Below are positions 32,783 to 43,974 of a stretch of 64,000 nt of DNA, piece by piece (positions within the stretch are counted from its first letter, which is position 1; every line of letters begins with the position of its first letter). A program made the position numbers and the translations under genes. Below the pieces are notes generated by a model that saw nothing but the letters and a program-made list of their open reading frames with translations, did no database searches and was not told the DNA's origin. The stretch spans positions 22,931,379 to 22,995,378 of the forward strand of contig OX235263.1 in the NCBI GenBank assembly GCA_944472135.2, given 5' to 3'. Source of the DNA: Trichobilharzia regenti. Taxonomy: Eukaryota > Platyhelminthes > Trematoda > Strigeidida > Schistosomatidae.

Positions 32783-32847
32783 ATGCAGGTACATTCAGAT
32801 GACGAGTCTCAAATAGGACTAAATGCGCCTCCTGAGATTCCACTGCC
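32783..32847 (+). ncRNA. Sm-alpha hammerhead ribozyme, two core changes
   Basis: Outer stem I uses GCAG and CTGC; internal-loop segments GTACATT and GATTCCA match the natural schistosome ribozyme. Inner stem I is TCAG/CTGA. The core is ATGACGA (C3 to A). Stem II is GTCTC...GGAC; the box after it reads TAAA instead of GAAA; stem III is ATGCGC. Cleavage should be lost. Recognition rests on the combination of loop segments and order. Confidence 0.78.
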
Positions 32848-32882
32848 AGTCAACATCCACCAGATGACTTCATCATTTTAAT
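32783..32882 (+). mobile_element. Sm-alpha repeat, forward, truncated
   Basis: Forward copy consisting of the hammerhead and the first part of the body (CAGTCAACATCCACCAGATG). With the reverse copy it forms a head-to-head pair. The pol III head is absent. Confidence 0.78.
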
Positions 32883-33182
32883 CTGTTAAAATTTGATCCA
32901 GTCATAAAGTGATTTGATTCACTCAGTATCACTATTCTTTGAATTTTAGTTTTATCCGAAGATATCGTCATCTTAACTATTCATCAGTTGACAACGCTGT
33001 AATTTCAAACCGTCTATAGGACATCAGTTTAACCGTGAACCTTTGCGTTTTTTGAAGAAGGATCGACTGTGAACTTGAACTTTCTATTAATGATGTCAAA
33101 GCAAATGAAATGTATTCTTAGTTAGTTTGGAGTACATTTGTTGAATACGGAAACAGTGTAATATAACCATCTATAATGCTAT
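32883..33182. other. No gene seen
   Basis: AT-rich sequence between the Sm-alpha pair and the right duplication arm. Nothing recognised. Confidence 0.35.
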
Positions 33183-33649
33183 TTTAAACAAAGCAAAAAC
33201 AAGGGTTTGAGCAGAACAATATGAAGACATCATCTATTTCATCGTCGGATTCTCTTCAACTGATTACAACCTGAAAGCTATTTGTGTAAATGTACTTGGA
33301 AGACTCAACATGACTTTTATTGACAGAGACACATGTTAATGAACATTGTTCAGAAGTTCCACTTATCTAACTTATGAGGGAAATCGAGGTTCAAACAAAA
33401 TTCAAACATCCCAAATTGATGGTCGGATAGATTGAAAATTGAGTTTCTTAGTGAGGAGAAAAGGAGAGGAGAGGAGTTGATGATGAGTAACAGTGTGGTG
33501 AGTTTAACTGGAGTCATGGAGAGAAAATTAACTGAATTACTGTAATGTAAACAATGGGGAGACGGTGAAGCAAAACCGATTATGTCATCGAGTGAGACGA
33601 AGAGATTAGATGTTGAATTATGAAGTCAAAGACGGACTAATAATTGGAT

Positions 33650-33850
33650 CTATCTGAACACATAAATCAGTTGTTAATTATTTAATGGCGATTGTTTCGG
33701 CGAATTCGAGGAGAGTTGAGTTGTGCTGTGTAAGAAAAAGCTTGAAGGACTTCCTGGTGTCTATCTGATGGTACATATCATCCAGATGTCTGGTGAGAGC
33801 ACTGTTCAGAGCATTTGTTCCCTTGAGACGTAAACGTTTTGGTACATGTT
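33650..33850 (-). pseudogene. Decayed PLE endonuclease end (right arm)
   Basis: Mirror of 27170-27360: LTRHLDDMYHQIDTRKSF, LLEFAETIAI, TTDLCVQIDPI in the reverse reading. The terminal-repeat sequence lies below it at 33470-33530 (GGTGAGTTTAACTGGAGTCA). Confidence 0.65.
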
Positions 33851-34407
33851 CAGAGGATTAACCTTTCTTATTGTTCTCCTAATGTAACAAGTTAATTAAA
33901 AGTTTCCAATTGACAGGTGGACAAAAACAGAAATCCTGAAGGCAATCAAGATGCCAAACAAGCAATAAAGGTTAATAAAGCAGGATTTGATGAATTCATC
34001 AAATTTCAGTAGAATTCGTCAGCTGAATACTCTACATACACGGATATATATACTTTTGAAATTACATTGTGAGATATAAGACTGATAAGTAAACAAACCA
34101 CATTGAATTTGTCATGCAGAAAGACAGGTGCGAATGTTTTCAGGTCATGTTCAAATAGATAAGGCGAGAGAGAGAGAGAGTATGAGAGATGAAATTAAGA
34201 TAAATTGCACTACGCTTCAATTGCATCACTTAGACAAACAATTGGACATTAGAGAATATAACAAGAATTGCAAAGAGACTAATATCAATAGTAATAGTTA
34301 TAATAATACTAATAGTGTTGAAGTGAGTTAAGATAATCCTACTGATAAAGGATAGTTTTAAATGAATCAAGAATAATAATAGTAAGAGATAGAATAATAA
34401 GTAAAAC

Positions 34408-34740
34408 GCATCACCATGGTAGATTCAAAGTCACGACCATCTCCTTTTGTACACAGAGACCTAGTTTGTAAACTCGAATTGCACAAGCCTCTGCAATTGC
34501 AAGCATCTTCTTGTTTCTTTGTTTGCTGACAATAACAGTGAATGACTTGACCGCGTCGATATCATGTCCGTAATCCACAAGATGTTTTGTCATTGGGGAT
34601 TTTGACACTTTGCACTAAGCTGTTTTCAACCATTTTGGCAAATGCTCCATGATGCGAGTAGACAATCGCCTTTCCGTACGACATATGTATGTATTTGCTT
34701 CCACAAACACACTCAAATAAAATAAATAAATGTTTTGAAT
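34408..34740 (-). pseudogene. PLE GIY-YIG endonuclease (right arm)
   Basis: The reverse-strand copy of the left-arm endonuclease: TERRLSTRIMEHLPKWL, a stop, KSPMTKHLVDYGHDIDAVKS, LCVQKEMVVTLNLPW and a stop at about 34408. It is 5'-truncated at the RTE junction near 34740, which is a normal insertion product. Confidence 0.82.
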
Positions 34741-34744
34741 TCTT

Positions 34745-36300
34745 AAAGATGCTAAAATCTGGAAAAGCAGCAGGACCATACGGAATTTTAGCGGGAGCAC
34801 TGAAAATGGATCGAGAGACATCAGGGGACCTGATTACATCACTTCTTGAAAAGGTGTGGAAAGAGGTCAAGGTACCTGGTGATTGGAAGAAAGGCTATTT
34901 ATTCAAACTGTCAAAGAGAGGCGACATAAGTCAGTGTAAGAACTGGAGAGGAATTTTGCTCCTGTTCATCCTGCGGAAAATCCTAATTCGCATCATCCTG
35001 GACAGAATCAAAATGCCAAACTGGATGAATAGCTTCGGCCAAAACAGGCTGGATTCAAAAGGAACTAGTCATACATCGATCAAATCGCAAAGCTACATAT
35101 TATCATTGAACAGAGCTTGGAATTGTAGTCAGCTCCCTGCCTCACTCAACTGTATTGACTTTGAGAAGGCCTTCGACAGTGTGTATCGAGAGGTCATTTG
35201 GCAACTACTTCGCTACTACGGGGTGCCACCGACAATTGTACACCTCATCCAACAGTTCTACGATAATGCGGCATGCTAAGTAATCCACAACGGGATACTC
35301 ACGAAATCCTTCGAAGGGAAGACAGGAGTAATACACGGAAGGCTGCCTACTATCTCCAATGATTTTTCTGATTGTGGTAGACTGGATAATGTGAGAGACA
35401 GTGGTGGGCAACGAGGAGACAGGCATAAAATGCACCCATGCAAAAATTTTGGAGGATTTGGAATACTCCGATAATGATATATGTGTCCGTTTCCCACGGA
35501 CTGGAAGATATGCAAATGAAAAGCAACAGGTTGGCAGAAGAAGAAGAACCATCAAAGATATGGAGGGCTTCAGGTGAACATAGAGAAGACAAAGGTGACG
35601 AAGATTCCTGACTAACAGCAGCAGCAACAACAATAGACAACAATCAGCATAAATGGGAGGAATCTGAAAGAAGCAGCATCCTTTACCTACCTACCTGAGA
35701 AGCGTCATTTCATCTACTGGGGGACGGAATTGAAGAGAATATCAAAGCGAGGATCGGGAAAGCAAGACAAGCTTTCATAACTCTCAAGTCTGTGTGGAGG
35801 TCAACAGCACTCAGTATGAGAAATAAGACTCGTATTTTCAACTGCAATGTGAAGTCAGTGCTACTTACTGTACGGATCAGTGACTTGGAGCATCATCAAG
35901 AGCACCTGAAACAAACAACAGACCTTCATCAACAGCTGTCTTCGCTCAAAATCACATGGCCGGCGAGAAAAGATCAGCAACAGGGATCTCTGGCAATGAA
36001 CGAACCAAGCCAGCAGGAACCGATTATTCTACAAATATACAGGAAGAAATGGAGGTAGGTGGGTTGGCCATACTCTGAGAAAACAAATCATCAAGTGACA
36101 TCATACGCCAGTTCATCACTCTGGTGGAATCTGAATGTGAAGAGGTGAGGTGGTCGTCAATGTGACGGTGACATGGAGGAGGTCATGTGAAGAGGTGGTG
36201 ATAGCATGTGGGGGCAGACGTGGAGCCAGGTAAAAACGTTAGCAGAGAACCGAAGGCAATGGAGACGTTTGGCTGAAGCCCTATGTTTCTCTAGGGACTA
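34745..36300 (+). pseudogene. RTE RT and C-terminal region
   Basis: The first frame (to 35279) has GKAAGPYGILAGALKMDRET, EKVWKEVKVPGDWKKGYLFK, KNWRGILLLFILRKILIRII and the motif A region CIDFEKAFDSVYREVIWQLL with its catalytic Asp, ending at QQFYDNAAC and a stop. After frameshifts, motif C is destroyed: the FADD region reads GILR and two stops. The later part has RKARQAF-like residues, VWRSTALSMRNKTRIFNCNV and the CEEE/W C-terminus. Not functional. Confidence 0.85.
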
Positions 36301-36399
36301 AAGGAAACAATAATATAATAATAATAATAATTGAAAGTTGGGCATTTATCCAACCTAACATTTGAAGAGATTATATGGATAGGATATGAAAGCTTATGG

Positions 36400-36515
36400 G
36401 CACTCCTAGAGTCAATTAAAAGAGACTTCAAGGGATCGAGTAAAGAGTTGATGTGATGTTGAAACTCTATGTTCCATTAGGAACCTAATGAGATCAATAA
36501 TAATAATGATAAAAA
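36400..36515 (+). mobile_element. RTE or SINE-B tail fragment
   Basis: AAACTCTATGTTCCATTAGG with AACCTAATGAGATCAATAATA is a diverged version of the shared RTE/SINE-B 3' tail plus an AAT repeat. The preceding bases (TATGAAAGCTTATGGGCAC) resemble the MKACGQTW codons, favouring RTE. Confidence 0.55.
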
Positions 36516-38620
36516 TAGCGCCATTCGTTTCTTCGTTTTAATAAAATAAATATTCAATTTTATGTGAACCTTTACAAAAAGGAATTATTTAAAGAAATGT
36601 ATAATGTTCCTCTGATTCTCTGGAATGATGATATTTGTGACCAAATGAAAGAGCTTAACTTTTATATTTATTAACATTACATGGTCATATTTGCATATAA
36701 TTTCAATGAACTTTTAAAGTTCAATCTAAAACAGAACATATTTCCAGTCAGCCAGGCAGTAGTCAGTCAGTTAGTATTACATAAATCTATGCAATTTCTC
36801 TTTTGAATGTTATGAATGAAGTTATCCCTCTGAATGAATAAATTATCATTCTCTTCCCAAAAAGGAGATTTATGTTCAGGTTATTTATTTAACCAATCAT
36901 AGAAGAACACGCATTGTTCAGATAATTCTTATTGGTGTATACACGCACTACATTGTGTCATTTTTTTATGCACACTAACTAACTAACTAACTAACTAACA
37001 CGAAGATAGTTTGTCTTAAGAAACATTTTATAACCTGTGAAGACAGATATACAAATTTATGTATGCCCATATTTCATTTAAAAATATATGCACATATATA
37101 TGTATTATTTATTAAGGTAAAGTTATGCAGTCAAAGTTTTTTTTTTATACGGGGGGTATAAGTTATCCCGTTTTATCCCCTTCCTTCTCATTTGGAGGAA
37201 AAACCCAACAAGCATGATCCTATATGGAAGTGTGTAAATGAATGCACACATACACACGTACGCAGCTTCACTTCAAAATGTCTCGACAACTGGACATTTA
37301 TTAAAATTTTTAGAAACATTATTCATATATATATACATCCAATATGGAGGAGCAAAAAGTATACCTTTCTACCAATAACATAGTGTTGTTGTATAACATT
37401 TTGAAGGAGTGAAGTGTAACGTAGATTATCGTGTAAGTGGCACGTCTCTCTTAATGCCCACACCCTTACACACACATACACACACATAATGGTGATTTAA
37501 CTTCATAATGACAACAGAAGTAAATATCACAAATATACACTCAACCATGCACGAATGCACGTACGCACGCACGCAGGCAAGTATGGATTTTGGATGAATG
37601 GATCTAGAGACATTTACACGCCAATTGAATGGTAACACACACACACACCATGAAGTAACTTTTTCTTTAATGTGTGCTTTATATTTGCACAAAATGTTTA
37701 TCTGTGAATGGTTGTGTAAAAAATTAGGCAAGAGAAAGAAAGCACAAGGAAGGAATACTTTCTAATTTGCCTATCTGGATTTTCTCTAACACGGATATAT
37801 GTACACAGACGCACGCACTCACACACAAGCACACACAATTGTACATTCTTCAAACAACAATATCAACATCAACGAAAAAAGTTACAGGGATGTTCATCAT
37901 CACATTATAACTATTGTTATGTTATACTTTATACGTACAGGCTAAACAAAAAACATTCCATTAACCTGGAACTGAGGCTTGACTAGTATTCAGTCTCTCT
38001 CTCTCTCCATTTCTCTCACTGGAGAAAAACTGATTGTCTCACTCAAAAATTATAACCAACTGCTATAAAATTTATACAGTAGACAGACTGCAGATACTTC
38101 CACTTTTGTACGTTCATCTTTGTATCTGTGTGTGTAGGTGCTTGTGCGCATGTGTGTGCGAGTAAGTGAGTGAATGAGTGCTTTGCATACAAATATATTA
38201 TGAATCTGTGCAACAAAAATTACTTGTAATATGATATTGCATATTATCTTGTAAAGAAGTCAACGCTAGATTACTATTATTACTATTATTATTATTATTA
38301 ATACTACTCTATAATTTACGAACAGCTCATATGCTACAGTACAGAGCAGAAATACAGAAATATACAATCTACTATACACAATGTTATTACAACAATAATA
38401 TATACACTTAGAATATTTGTTTATAAAATGTGTGGACATATTACTACTAGTCTAAAACAAGAAACAATTTATTATATATACATTTATATATTATTCAAAA
38501 GTAATTGATCAAATCTTCTTATCGAGTACTATTCAGCACAATCGACTTATTCATCTTTAACGTATAAAGAAGACGATAATAATAATAATAATAACAAATA
38601 GTTAACATGTACTTTGAATT
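36516..38620. other. No gene seen; many microsatellites
   Basis: Holds an ACTA run (36972-36997), poly-T (37137-37146), several CA runs (37466-37488, 37635-37649, 37800-37840), CT (37998-38011), TTA (38276-38300) and ATA (38577-38593). Short frames at 37192-37383 and 37426-37731 show no motif. No repeat family recognised. Confidence 0.4.
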
Positions 38621-38752
38621 CAAACTTAATAATCTACTTCAATTTGTGTATCAATTCGTTTTATACAAAGGCAAAACAAAATTTGTTGGAATTATAGTGT
38701 ACTTGTTATTGGTACAGCTAATTATCAGTCAGATTAATTCAGTTGAAGGAAT
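38621..38752 (+). repeat. 132-bp segment, copy 1
   Basis: CAAACTTAATAATCTACTTC through AGTTGAAGGAAT is repeated at 41443-41574 in the same orientation with only two differences that I can see (GTGTATC/GTATATC and TTGTTATT/TTGCTATT). Here it lies in plain AT-rich sequence, so this is probably the source. Confidence 0.93.
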
Positions 38753-38859
38753 ACGATGGTTGTAAGTTAATGTATATCATTTTCATTTCCATTTTCTTTT
38801 TAAAGTTTATTCATTTTTCTAATTGGTTGACGTGTTTATGATTACGCAACAGTTTGTTT

Positions 38860-39090
38860 GATACAGTGTTCATCAACCATGCGAGTAATTTAGCTTCGAT
38901 TTCCGATCAACACATTCCTAAATCTTGCCTAGCATACTAACAGACAGTAAGTAGTAAACCGAGAAAATAAACAGCGTGAGGCTAACGATCCCATTTTTGG
39001 GCAAATAATGCCATATCGAATGAAAATTCATATCACATTTGAAGCTTGATGCTCTTTGTTCCACTCAAAAGGCTAAGAAATGAAAACAGT
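38860..39090 (+). mobile_element. SINE-B, highly diverged
   Basis: GTGAGGCTAACGATCCCATT, GAAGCTTGATGCTCTTTGTT and CCACTCAAAAGGCTAAGAAA follow the SINE-B body and tail order. TTCGATTTCCGATCAACACA upstream may be the B box and head end. Only moderate support. Confidence 0.55.
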
Positions 39091-39160
39091 ACAAGATGTT
39101 ATTGTTTTTGAACAATGTACTTTGAAGTTTTGTTAGCAATTGGTTTTTATTTTACATCGT

Positions 39161-39371
39161 ATATCAGCGGTTTGGAGGTAGAATGCTTGCCGATAATGCA
39201 TGTGCTCGGTAGTTCGATTCCTGGTCGGCGGACAACTTTACCTGCCTTAGTTGGTTGTATGCCTGACAAACGGGGAGGGTGTGGCGTGAGGCTGGAAACC
39301 TCAATGCCATTACTAAAACTTCAAAGCTCAAGCTTAAAGCCCAGTGTTCCACCAAGGAGAAGAAGGAGCTA
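39161..39371 (+). mobile_element. SINE-B
   Basis: CAGCGGTTTGGAGGTAGAAT (A-box region), B-box region TAGTTCGATTCCTGG, body GTGAGGCTGGAAACCTC and CATTACTAAAACTTCAAAGC, tail AAAGCCCAGTGTTCCACC. The reading frames over it are not genes. Confidence 0.8.
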
Positions 39372-39762
39372 AACGATATATGGAGTAACTGACCGTATGT
39401 TCAACTTGTCTTTTTACGATGCTTAGGATCAGTTTTTAAACTATGTGGTAATAAGTAGTTCTGTCTGAATTATGAGTCATTTACCGGGTAACGTTTTACT
39501 GTGTGACATCTAGTAAACAAATTAATCTGGAATCTTATTATTATTTTGCTTTAAACGTATTTTGTTGTAAATCAAAAAATCATAACATTTTTTGACTTTC
39601 ACTGATCTAATAATAACATTTTATAGTGTATCTGATCGGTCCGAGTACAGTATTTTATCAAGTAATGAGTATTAAATAATGCTTCGCTCAAGATTTACCT
39701 GAAAGTATACTAAAATGAAGTAAAGGTTGAGATGTATAATTTTTAACTAATCAGTTTTCTAG

Positions 39763-39998
39763 TGCGTCGGAGGCACAGCTGTAGAATGCTCGTCAAACAC
39801 GCCTCATGTGGTCCGGCGTTCGACGCGCGGCCACAGACGCACTCCTTTACTTCGCTAAACGAGCAATAAAACTGGTAAAGTGGGAAGGTTGGGCTGGGTA
39901 TGGGGCTAGCAACCTTTCCCATGAAAAAAAAATAAATACCACTGCTACCTCTAGCTTGAAGCCCCATGCTCCACTGGGGACGTAAAGGGATTAAAAAA
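39763..39998 (+). mobile_element. SINE-B
   Basis: Head TGCGTCGGAGGCACAGCTG. The B box is damaged (GGCGTTCGACGCGCGG). Then CAGACGCACTCCTTTACTTC, body GGGGCTAGCAACC and tail GAAGCCCCATGCTCCACTGG with ACGTAAAGGGATTAAAAAA. Full length. Confidence 0.88.
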
Positions 39999-40460
39999 GG
40001 TACTCAGGTTTCTAAGGTTGATATTAGTTTGTTTCTGCATTCCTAAGTTTGATAGTGATTCTTTTTCATGGTGGCTTCTGTAATGTGATAGTTTTAACAT
40101 GGGATATATCTACCGATGACTGTTATGATGTGTTATGAGGTACTCCAGTTTCATAAGCAAAATACTTATTTGTATTATGGATAAGTCAATTTATATTCCT
40201 CACAACATAATACTGAGATTCTATATGCGTCTCACTTATCATTGGTATTAGATATGGTTTATTCCAGAAGGCTCATGTGGAAATTTTGGACACTGTAATA
40301 AATTATGCTCTAGTAACCGGTAGACCAGAATTAAATGAACTCTTTGACTTAACACTGTATAGCCTTTAAACATAATGTAATGGCTCTGAGGTCACAATAA
40401 CAGACCAAACCATTTGTTGGAGGCCAGAGAAGATATAGCATCATGGCAGTCTACCTAATT
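39999..40460. other. No gene seen
   Basis: AT-rich, no recognised repeat. Confidence 0.35.
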
Positions 40461-40656
40461 ATTTTATTTATTTATTTTTGATTTCAGCTTGATTCCACAC
40501 CGTATTTTTGGTACAAGTGTGGAATTTTCAGCATGGATATCGGTAGCCCAAATTTCTCAGGCCGACCATAGATATCAGGTGTGCGTCGGCGTGGGCTCGA
40601 ACCGGGGACCATGTGCATGGTCGGCGAGAGTCCTAACCACTGTGCCACCGACGCAC
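40461..40656 (-). mobile_element. SINE-A
   Basis: Reverse-oriented and well preserved. TATTTATTT-rich tail, CTTGATTCCACACCGTATTT, GTGGAATTTTCAGCATGG, CCATAGATATCAGGTGTGCG, reverse B-box region GGCTCGAACCGGGGACC, and head complement ending CCACCGACGCAC. No clear target-site duplication. Confidence 0.92.
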
Positions 40657-41340
40657 AATCTAGAGTAGGTGACCACGTTAAGGTGAGTAATCTTGTAGTA
40701 ACATCAAATAATGCTATTCATGCCATGGCATAGTCGCACAATAAATTATGATTTATAAATCTAATATAACTGACTGAAAGGAGAACTTCTTCCCTGAATC
40801 CCTGTTTGTCTAACACCAGTGGTGAATAAAATTATTAATAATATAAAACCGCAACATAGTGTATAGTTTATGTAATTCTGAAAGTCTTAGGAAATAATAC
40901 TAGAAGTCGAAATGGGTGGATAAAGTGGACAGAATTACTTTGAACTAAGTTCGACTCGTATCTGTGCAGCATTTTCTGCTGTAAGCTATTATGATCAATA
41001 ATTTTATGCATTTTTGATGCTGTAGGTAGAATCATTTATGCATATGACTGATGGTCTGTTTTCCCTATATCCATCAATTTATAGTATGAAATGCCAGTGG
41101 AGTGTTTTATTTGAAAGGTTGCCCATTTTAGGCACATAGTAGTGCATATTGGTAGCACAATCGTTAATAATGTAGAAATATGTGCGAATCAAACGTGATG
41201 AAACATTTTTTCCAAGATGGATAGGATAGTTTCTGCTCGGGGTCTTGGACGGCAATTTGATGTCAAATTGTAATAGGAATCAGTTCGGAGTGTGCTTTGC
41301 ATTCAGGCATAACATCCTTCAGAGAAATATTCTATATCAG
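40657..41340. other. No gene seen
   Basis: AT-rich, no recognised repeat or coding region. Confidence 0.35.
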
Positions 41341-41344
41341 GTAG

Positions 41345-41662
41345 ATTTGTTTTAAAATTTCATCATGAGCTGACATTAGTTAGAGAACCATTGGAAAACC
41401 TGGGAGTACTGGAGAGCTGTTTCGTCCTAGTTTGGGACTCTTCAAACTTAATAATCTACTTCAATTTGTATATCAATTCGTTTTATACAAAGGCAAAACA
41501 AAATTTGTTGGAATTATAGTGTACTTGCTATTGGTACAGCTAATTATCAGTCAGATTAATTCAGTTGAAGGAATGGTTCTCTCTCTCAATGGTTCTCTAA
41601 CTAATGTCAGCTCATGATGAAATCCTGAAACCAATCAAATCCCTACCAACCAACACTTGAAA
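41345..41662. mobile_element. RZ repeat pair split by a copied segment
   Basis: Reverse RZ at 41345-41442 (GACATTAGTTAGAGAACC, then AGTACTGGAGAGCTGTTTCG and TCCTAGTTTGGGACTCTTC). Its ribozyme (reverse strand: TTGAAGAGTCCCAAACTA, GGACGAAACAGCT, CTCCAGTAC) is cut exactly at the core by the 132-bp segment. After that segment a forward RZ 3' part follows at 41575-41662 (GTTCTCTAACTAATGTCAGC, CCTGAAACCAATCAAATCCC). Confidence 0.85.
41443..41574 (+). repeat. 132-bp segment, copy 2
   Basis: An almost exact copy of 38621-38752, about 2.7 kb away, sitting between two outward-facing RZ halves. No target-site duplication or tail is visible, so it is not a typical transposition product. It looks like templated filler at a repaired break; that is inference. 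Confidence 0.9.
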
Positions 41663-41763
41663 TTTGTTTTATATAGCAAACGGTGATGTCGCGTTAATGG
41701 CTGGATGACGATCCGTACACAATATACTGCTCATATTCACATCAATGTTTTCACACTACTTCC

Positions 41764-41963
41764 TGCGTCGGTGGCACAGTGGTTAGGACCCTCGCCGACC
41801 ATGCACATGGTCCAGGGTTCGAGCTCACGCCGACGCACACCTGATATCTATGGTCGGCCTGCGAATTTAGGGCTACCGATATCCACGCTGAAAATTCCAC
41901 ACTTGTCCCAAAAATACGGTGTGGAATCAAGCTGTAATCAAAAATAAACAAATAAATAAATAA
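41764..41963 (+). mobile_element. SINE-A
   Basis: Head TGCGTCGGTGGCACAGTGG, B-box region AGGGTTCGAGCTCACG, CACCTGATATCTATGGTCGG, body GAAAATTCCACACTTG and CGGTGTGGAATCAAGC, tail of AAATA units to 41963. Well preserved. Confidence 0.92.
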
Positions 41964-42179
41964 CTTGCTTTGTATAGAATTAATCTGGTCTGTTTTTAAA
42001 TGAGATTTTCAATATGTCCCGACAGATGTTGAGTCATTTCTGCTGCATGTATTTTACAGTGACTCGATGGAAAAATATTCTGCGATCAACCTCTCTCCCT
42101 ATCTCTATTTACTAATATTTACGTTTGAAACTCTTACCCCATCCCACCCATTTACGCCATCTCTGGCTTATTCGTGATA

Positions 42180-42915
42180 TCTAGTTGGCTGTCGACTAAA
42201 GGGTGTGTGTACTGCTCTGCTGTTCGCTTCCTCTTCCTTTATGGCTGTGAGACATGGTCACTGAAAGTGGAAGATATGAAAAGACCAGCTAGCTGTCTGT
42301 GATCACGGTTGCCTGAGCTCCATCTCCCGTGTTAGGTGGTGGTATAATAGGGTGAGCAATATTGAGGTCAGGCTTCAATCGAGTGCTAGGTAAGGAGGGG
42401 CAATTAATCGGCGAAGCTGTGAAGTATCTGTATTGATTAAGACGACTAGGATATGTGTTACGCATGCCTAGCCATCATATTCCTCAACAACGGGTGGTGT
42501 TATCTGAAATAGGATCGAATAGACTGGAAATGAGCTACTGATGGTCAAACAGAAACATCGTATCAGTCAATGAAATCCACAGTAGTTAATTTAAGTCACC
42601 CACATGGGAAGGTGTAGACTGGCTTAATGGCTGGGTTTCTCGGGGTGGTAAAAACCAATGGAGGCTGAAGACAATTCGTGATATGGCTAAACGTTGTTTT
42701 CAGTCTGGCTAGCGCAGATGCATTGACTCTTTGTGACTAATACTATCCAATAAAAGTCTATTGTTCTTCCGTGTTACTATTCCTTCTGTCTACCACTTCG
42801 ATTTGTTATTTCTCCTTTGAACATCCTTTTACTCTATTCTCTTGCTTTGTGTGCTACAAAGATGGAGTGTGGTAACTCAAACTGCTGCACATCTGCTCCA
42901 CGTTGAAAGCAGTCA
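42180..42915 (+). mobile_element. Second LINE family, 3' end
   Basis: Forward reading with frameshifts gives GCETWSLKVEDMKRPA-like residues, SISRVRWWYNRVSNIEVR, then LGYVLRMPSHHIP and WWSNRNIVSVNEI. The C-terminal MAKRCFQSG...RRCIDSL and a non-coding tail (TGTGTGCTACAAAGATGGAG, CAGTCAGTCAGTCAG) follow. This is a LINE C-terminal region different from the RTE family above; its clade is not settled. The same tail occurs at 61.5-61.8 kb. Confidence 0.7.
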
Positions 42916-43684
42916 GTCAGTCAGTCATATGTAAGTGCATGCATAGCAATAGTCAAAGTTTTACCTACATAAGTTTATTCATCAGGGTCAGTCAATGTAA
43001 AAGTGGCTAAATTACTATTTTCTGTTGATTTAACTGACTCCGATCATATATTCTGACCTATGCAGTTGATTTATACACCCATTAAATTGTATTTGGTAAA
43101 TTATATCATAATGCTTAAGTGGACTAAGAAGACAGATTCAGGATTTTAACTCCACATCAGTAATATTAGATTAGGTTGGGTTCATAACAGAAGAATTAGT
43201 TGTGCAAGTAGTGTGATTAAAATGTTTTTAGGAAATGTCAAAGTACTGCTCATTCCCTTTGACAGCTGGGAAAAAGTCTCGATTACAGTGAAATGAAGAC
43301 GTGGCTAACAACAACTGGGCCTAACAGATCACTCGGTTGAGAGTCAAGCTAGTAATTTAGTAATTATTGTTTCCACACTTCACAAAAAGTTTAACTTGTA
43401 TGAGTACTCCGCCAACGAAAGATAACTTTTATGGTGGGTTTTGTGACAGAATTACTGCAGATGTACTATACAACCTCAATGGATGAAGTCTAATAGTGGT
43501 TAACAATTTTCCCTCAAACGAATTCATTTGATTTTGTTAATGACATCACTGACAAAGACAGTGATCTTCCACTATCAGTTACACTTCAAACTTCATGTGA
43601 GCAATATCAATAACCTGTATACCTGTTTCATTACAAATGTGGCAGCTAGTGGCGGATTTCAGAAGTCGTGTTCCGCAGAACTTC
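42916..43684. other. No gene seen
   Basis: AT-rich, no recognised repeat or coding region. Confidence 0.35.
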
Positions 43685-43860
43685 ATTAGCATAACTTCAT
43701 TTCATTCTGTTCTCTTGCAGTTTATTTCAGTCGGCTCCGCGATTACTCATAAGCTTTCATCTCTTCCATATTGCCCTCAGATGCCCAACTAGCCCTCCTC
43801 AACCCCTACCATCCGGACCTCACTGGCTATGTCACTGAGTGGTCTCCTCAGAAGGTAATA
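43685..43860 (-). mobile_element. RTE 3' fragment, diverged
   Basis: Forward TCGGCTCCGCGATTACTCAT, AAGCTTTCATCTCTTCC and CATTGCCCTCAGATGCCC resemble the RTE 3' regions at 19.05 and 58.3 kb, but the tail itself is missing. Weak but orderly similarity. Confidence 0.45.
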
Positions 43861-43974
43861 TCATTAAGAAGTCAAAAATAGTACCGAATGGCTTGTTTTA
43901 AAGCTCGGGGCAATAAAAACAAACAGGCCACCTACTTCATCAAATAAGAAAGAGGACACCATAAGCATCTATTA

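Larger units (their letters stand above)
33183..34823. repeat. Right arm of the 1.64 kb inverted duplication
   Basis: The reverse complement of 26189-27832. It holds the same PLE ends, here on the reverse strand, inside an RTE on the forward strand. The RTE reading (KAAGPYGILAGALKMDRETS) continues without break past 34823, which identifies this as the likely original. The inner edge lies at about 33183, where the similarity stops after AAACAAAGCAAAAACAAGGG. Confidence 0.93.
33910..36320 (+). mobile_element. RTE LINE with nested PLE
   Basis: A first RTE piece at 33910-33960 (ACAGAAATCCTGAAGGCAAT, the KTEILKAIK segment) is interrupted by a reverse PLE end (about 33961-34740). It resumes at 34745 with MLKSGKAAGPYG. 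RT and C-terminus follow to about 36300, where the tail GAAGCCCTATGTTTCTC with GACTAAAGGAAAC and an ATA/AAT repeat ends the element. The endonuclease is missing. Confidence 0.85.
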
